Assembly (NCBI GenBank): GCA_900752545.1
Contig: CAADVS010000007.1
Span: forward strand, 1 to 23,996
Reading direction: 5' to 3'
Source: an uncultured Collinsella sp.
GTDB taxonomy: Bacteria; Actinomycetota; Coriobacteriia; Coriobacteriales; Coriobacteriaceae
Length of the DNA stretch: 23,996 bases
The stretch's first letter is position 1. Each line of letters opens with the position of its first letter. The translations under genes and the position numbers were made by a program. Below, piece after piece: positions 21,029 to 23,996 of this stretch. The notes below the pieces were generated by a model, which saw only the letters and a program-made list of their open reading frames with translations, had not been told where the DNA came from and did no database searches.

Positions 21029-23458
21029 ATGCATACCCATACCACTGATACCGCTTCGAAAGAGCTCAAAGCCCAACGCGATCTTGTACGTCGTCCCCAT
21101 AAGCGCATCGCTGCGCTCGCTCTTGCCGCCGGTCTGACCGTGGCCCTTACCGTTCCCGGTGCCGTTGTGTTCGCCGACGGCGTAGGGTCGACGAGCGCTG
21201 CCTCGGCTACGAGTGAACAGATGGCGACGGACTCCGATAACAGCACGCCGGGATATAAGAAAAACCAGGTCGTATACGTCAAAACCGATGCCGACGGCAA
21301 TCGCACGGGTGTTTACGTGGTCAATAGCTTCGAGGCCAATAAGGGCGTCAAGATCGACGATGCCGGCACCTATAACAAAGTGACCAACCTATCGACGACT
21401 CAAAAACTAACGGACGACAGCGGGTCGGTTGCCGTTACGGGCCAGGGAGTGCAGGACTTTGTCTACCAGGGCGATCTGGACAAGAACACTCAGATGCCGT
21501 GGAACGTCACCGTAGCATACCAGCTCGATGGCCGCGATATCGACGCCAAGGATTTGGCGGGCAAGAGCGGCAAGCTCACCATGAAGCTCAAGGTCGAAAA
21601 GAATGACGACTATACCGGTGGCGATTATGCCGATAACTACCTGGTTCAGATTACCGGTCAGCTTAAGGATGCCGAGGCACACGATATTGAGGCTGAGGGC
21701 GCCACGGTTGCTGCCAACGGCTCCAACACGCAGCTTACCTACATGGTGATTCCCGGCAGCACCGGAGACTACACCATTACGACCGATGTTGAGGATTTTG
21801 AGTTTGATGGCTGGCAGATTGTCGGCGTGCCGCTGAATCTTGCCATCGATGTGGACTCGAGCAGCATGGATACGAGCCAGCTCGTGGAGCTCTCCAACGG
21901 TATTGCTACGGCCAATAGCGGTGCTGGCCAGGTTGCCGACGGTGTCAAGACGCTCGCGGCCTCGCTTGCCACGGCCAATACCGGTGCCGGCACGCTGTCC
22001 AGTGGCGCCGCTGCGCTCGCGGCGGGTACGAGTCAGCTCAACGCGCAGGTCCCCACGCTGGTCGAAGGCGTGAGCAACCTTAATGCCGGTGCCGAGGGGG
22101 TTAATGCCGGTGCCGTGCAGCTTAAGGGTGGTGCGTCCGATCTTTCGGCGGGCCTTTCCAAGCTGCAGGGGAGCGCACAGCAGATCTCGGGCGGCATAAG
22201 TGGAATTGCCGCTGGGTCCGATACGTACGTCGACGCGCTGACGCTGGGCAAGCAGGCTCAGGAGGCAAACCTTGCCAAGGCGCAGGCTGCGGCCAAGGCG
22301 GCCCAGGACGCCGTGACCGCTACGTCGGGCAACGCCTACAGCGCGCTGTACGGGCCGCAGGGTCTTACGGCGGCGCTCAGCGGCGAGGGGCAGTACCTTG
22401 CCGGTGCACAGCAGGCGCTCGGCGGGGCAAAGCAGGCCGCGAGCGCCATGGGCAACGATGCGGCAAAGGCTAACGCCGAGAGCGCAAAGGCTGGCGCCGA
22501 GAGCACCGTTGCATCTATTGCCGCTGCCAAGGCGGCGGTCGCCGATGCTCAGGACGCGCTGGATAACGCGGCCGATCTCGACTCCGCCAAGGCTGCGGCA
22601 GCCAAGCTAAGCGAGGCTACGGCACAGCTGGATGCCGCCACCGCAAGTGCCGGCAGTGCTGCTACCAGCGCGGGTGCCGCCGCCACGGCGGCATCGAGCG
22701 CCGATGCGACGGGTCTTACCGCGCTTCTCGATTCTGCATCCAATGCCGTTGCGGGCGCGCAGGGTCTTAACACGCAGGTGTCGCAGGGCCTTAAGGGTGC
22801 CGAGTCCATGTTTGGCACGCTTACCGATCAGGTTACGACTTTGGCCCAGGCGGCCGGCGCCCAGGGCGGCGCCCAGGGTGCCGTCACCGCGCTCGATAGC
22901 GCCATTCAGGGCTACACCACTGTCCAGGATGGCCAACAGCTGAGCCTGGCCGGAGCCATCGCCTATATGAACAGCGCGATCAACCCGGCAAACCCCACGG
23001 CCGTGAACCCCGGTCTTGTCGCCGGTGTTGGCTCTGCAGCAACGGGCGCGGGTCAGCTGAGCGATGGCGCCGCGGCTCTTGCCGCGGGCACCGACCAGCT
23101 TGCTGCGGGCACACAGCAGCTCAACGGTGCCACGCCCGCGCTTGCCAACGGCGCATCACAGCTCAACAACGGTGCGGCGCAGCTCAAGACAGGTGCTGCT
23201 AGCCTTGCTAGCGGCATGAATCTTCTCTCCTCGGGTGCAGGTACGCTTGCCAGCGGCGCATCCGAGCTCGGCAACGGCATGCAGGAGCTTACCGACCGAA
23301 CGAGCAATCTCGATACTCAGGTCATCGACACCGTTAAGGACAAGATCGAGGAAATGCTCAACCCCGGCTTTACGCCGACGGACTTTGTCAACGGCGAGCA
23401 GGGCGGACATATAAATCGCGTGCAGTTTATCTATATGACGGGCGCGATCAGCAAGTAG
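21029..23458 (+). CDS. exported X-X-X-Leu-X-X-Gly heptad-repeat protein (YhgE/Pip-like)
   Basis: An 809-residue protein with a basic N-terminus and a hydrophobic signal (about 28-47) followed by a likely cleavage point near VVFA-DG. Residues about 50-280 are a mixed alpha/beta region (KNQVVYVKTDADGNRTGVYV; YQGDLDKNTQMPWNVTVAY). Residues about 285-397 and 664-755 are LxxG heptads such as LSSGAAALAAGTSQL, the hallmark of YhgE/Pip-type proteins. Between them lies an Ala-rich predicted coiled coil (about 398-660). The C-terminal membrane domain that YhgE proteins usually carry is missing; the protein ends in HINRVQFIYMTGAISK. It may therefore be a secreted periplasm-like-space partner of the MMPL transporter just upstream. 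ATG at 21029 has GGAAGGA 8 nt upstream; the frame running upstream to 20714 overlaps the transporter and is not used. Confidence 0.88.
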   Translation: MHTHTTDTASKELKAQRDLVRRPHKRIAALALAAGLTVALTVPGAVVFADGVGSTSAASATSEQMATDSDNSTPGYKKNQVVYVKTDADGNRTGVYVVNSFEANKGVKIDDAGTYNKVTNLSTTQKLTDDSGSVAVTGQGVQDFVYQGDLDKNTQMPWNVTVAYQLDGRDIDAKDLAGKSGKLTMKLKVEKNDDYTGGDYADNYLVQITGQLKDAEAHDIEAEGATVAANGSNTQLTYMVIPGSTGDYTITTDVEDFEFDGWQIVGVPLNLAIDVDSSSMDTSQLVELSNGIATANSGAGQVADGVKTLAASLATANTGAGTLSSGAAALAAGTSQLNAQVPTLVEGVSNLNAGAEGVNAGAVQLKGGASDLSAGLSKLQGSAQQISGGISGIAAGSDTYVDALTLGKQAQEANLAKAQAAAKAAQDAVTATSGNAYSALYGPQGLTAALSGEGQYLAGAQQALGGAKQAASAMGNDAAKANAESAKAGAESTVASIAAAKAAVADAQDALDNAADLDSAKAAAAKLSEATAQLDAATASAGSAATSAGAAATAASSADATGLTALLDSASNAVAGAQGLNTQVSQGLKGAESMFGTLTDQVTTLAQAAGAQGGAQGAVTALDSAIQGYTTVQDGQQLSLAGAIAYMNSAINPANPTAVNPGLVAGVGSAATGAGQLSDGAAALAAGTDQLAAGTQQLNGATPALANGASQLNNGAAQLKTGAASLASGMNLLSSGAGTLASGASELGNGMQELTDRTSNLDTQVIDTVKDKIEEMLNPGFTPTDFVNGEQGGHINRVQFIYMTGAISK

Positions 23459-23500
23459 GCAGCCGCGCCCTTGTGGCGATTGGCATCGATAGCAAGTTAT

Positions 23501-23542
23501 GAGGGGAGGGGCCGTCGGGCATTGTCTCGGCAGCCCCTCTTT
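23501..23542 (+). terminator. probable intrinsic terminator of the transporter operon
   Basis: AGGGGCCG (23507-23514) pairs with CGG-CAG-CCCCT (23528-23538) with a 3-nt bulge, and the flanking GAGGGG can pair with CCCCTC in an alternative register. TCTTT follows. It is 43 bp after the LxxG protein stop. Confidence 0.65.
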
Positions 23543-23601
23543 GCTGTCAGCGGCCACTTCGCGTCTTTGCAGAAGCTGTACCGCAAGATTTGTGTTTGGA
23601 A

Positions 23602-23792
23602 GGAGACGCGCTTTCTGCAAGGGGCGGAGCGCGGAAAGCATGTCCCGGATTTGATGCTCGGAACGGGATGAGCTTTCCGGATCGGACCCCAAGCGGAAAG
23701 CGCGTCCCGTTTCGGGGCTTCAGAATGGGACGCATCCGGAAACCGCATCCCACTCTGAGCCGAAATTCCGGGATGAGATTTCCGCCGAGGAC
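23602..23792. repeat. array of alternating inverted GGAAA-n-TCCC units
   Basis: Six clear half-sites alternate in orientation: GCGGAAAGCATGTCCCG (23631-23647), CGGGATGAGCTTTCCG (23664-23679), GCGGAAAGCGCGTCCCG (23693-23709), GGGACGCATCCGGA (23727-23740), GGAAACCGCATCCCA (23738-23752) and CGGGATGAGATTTCCGC (23769-23785). A degraded one (GAGACGCGCTTTCTGC) starts near 23602. Same-orientation units recur at 62 bp. The final unit is followed by CGAGGAC as in the single element at 18660-18714. No coding sequence is evident in this 439-bp gap (23459-23897) apart from this array and two terminators. Confidence 0.8.
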
Positions 23793-23813
23793 ACCCTGCG
23801 CCGACGGCAACGC

Positions 23814-23846
23814 AAAAAGGGCGCCCGCGCGAATGCGGACGCCCTT
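23814..23846 (-). terminator. intrinsic terminator of the minus-strand gene at the window end
   Basis: On the minus strand AAGGGCG/CGCCCTT (23840-23846 with 23817-23823) plus CCGC/GCGG inside form an 11-bp interrupted stem followed by TTTTT (complement of 23814-23818). It lies about 50 bp after the stop codon at 23898. Confidence 0.9.
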
Positions 23847-23897
23847 GTGTAGGGTCGAGATATCAACCAGCCAAGATATCGGCCCTGCGGCCAGCTC

Positions 23898-23996
23898 TTA
23901 GTAGTCGAACTGGTGGTAGTAGCGGCGGTACTTGAGGTTGTGCTTGGTGACCAGCTCGTAGTTGCGCGAGAGGCGGTCGGTGGTCAGCACGGACAG
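23898..23996 (-). CDS. C-terminal 32 codons of an unidentified gene (truncated by window)
   Basis: The minus strand is open from the window edge to a TAA at 23898-23900. The visible tail reads LSVLTTDRLSRNYELVTK followed by HNLKYRRYYHQFDY, a basic, tyrosine-rich C-terminus. Codon use is typical of the surrounding genes (GC in third positions), and the terminator downstream supports a real gene end. I do not recognise the family from so short a tail. Confidence 0.75.
   Translation of the reverse strand: MSVLTTDRLSRNYELVTKHNLKYRRYYHQFDY

Noticed and set aside
23602..23792. Possible CRISPR array
   Set aside because: The repeats are short, alternate in orientation and vary in sequence, the spacing is not that of repeat-spacer units, and no cas genes are nearby.

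Overview
This is a GC-rich (about 60% or more) chromosomal stretch from an actinobacterium. The best fit is the class Coriobacteriia, probably Collinsella or a close relative. Grounds are the actinobacterial mazG-eno-ftsB-ppx gene order, the style of the proteins (short Ppx/GppA, FtsB-like protein with a long disordered N-terminus, LxxG-heptad exported protein) and the many intergenic palindromes. The genus is an inference from memory of this group; no database search was possible.

Layout. Positions 1-1662 (+) hold the end of an OmpR-type response regulator and a complete membrane histidine kinase, closed by a bidirectional terminator. Positions 1738-2411 (-) hold a solitary PTS IIB (GatB-like) protein followed by a small VOC/glyoxalase-fold protein. 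A membrane-anchored helical-repeat protein (2575-3198, +) precedes a tRNA-Leu(UAA) gene at 3230-3314. The 3' end and terminator of this tRNA are duplicated 196 bp downstream around a hairpin-rich insert. Positions 3660-6938 (-) carry eno, ftsB-like and ppx; positions 7128-9078 (-) carry a stand-alone LarC C-terminal domain protein, a YfcE-like phosphodiesterase and mazG.

Positions 9429-18474 form a complete histidine biosynthesis locus. On the minus strand the order of transcription is hisZG (one fused polypeptide), hisD, hisC, hisB, hisH, hisA, hisF, hisI, hisE, mostly with tiny gaps or overlaps. HisB is only the dehydratase, so the PHP-family phosphatase gene that converges on the operon (9429-10340, +) is the obvious histidinol-phosphate phosphatase. 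Together these genes account for all the enzymatic steps from PRPP and ATP to histidine.

Positions 18870-23458 (+) hold an MMPL/RND-type membrane transporter followed by a large exported protein built of X-X-X-Leu-X-X-Gly heptads, probably one operon. The window ends with a tail-to-tail pair of terminators, an array of alternating palindromic repeats, and the last 32 codons of an unidentified minus-strand gene.

The most unusual signals are: the HisZ-HisG fusion; the lone LarC2 domain; at least six unrelated-looking palindromic elements in intergenic gaps, two of them inside the his operon; the duplicated tRNA 3' end; and a pair of identical 10-bp boxes around the enolase promoter. Nothing in the window looks like a phage, plasmid, insertion sequence with transposase, CRISPR array or defence island.
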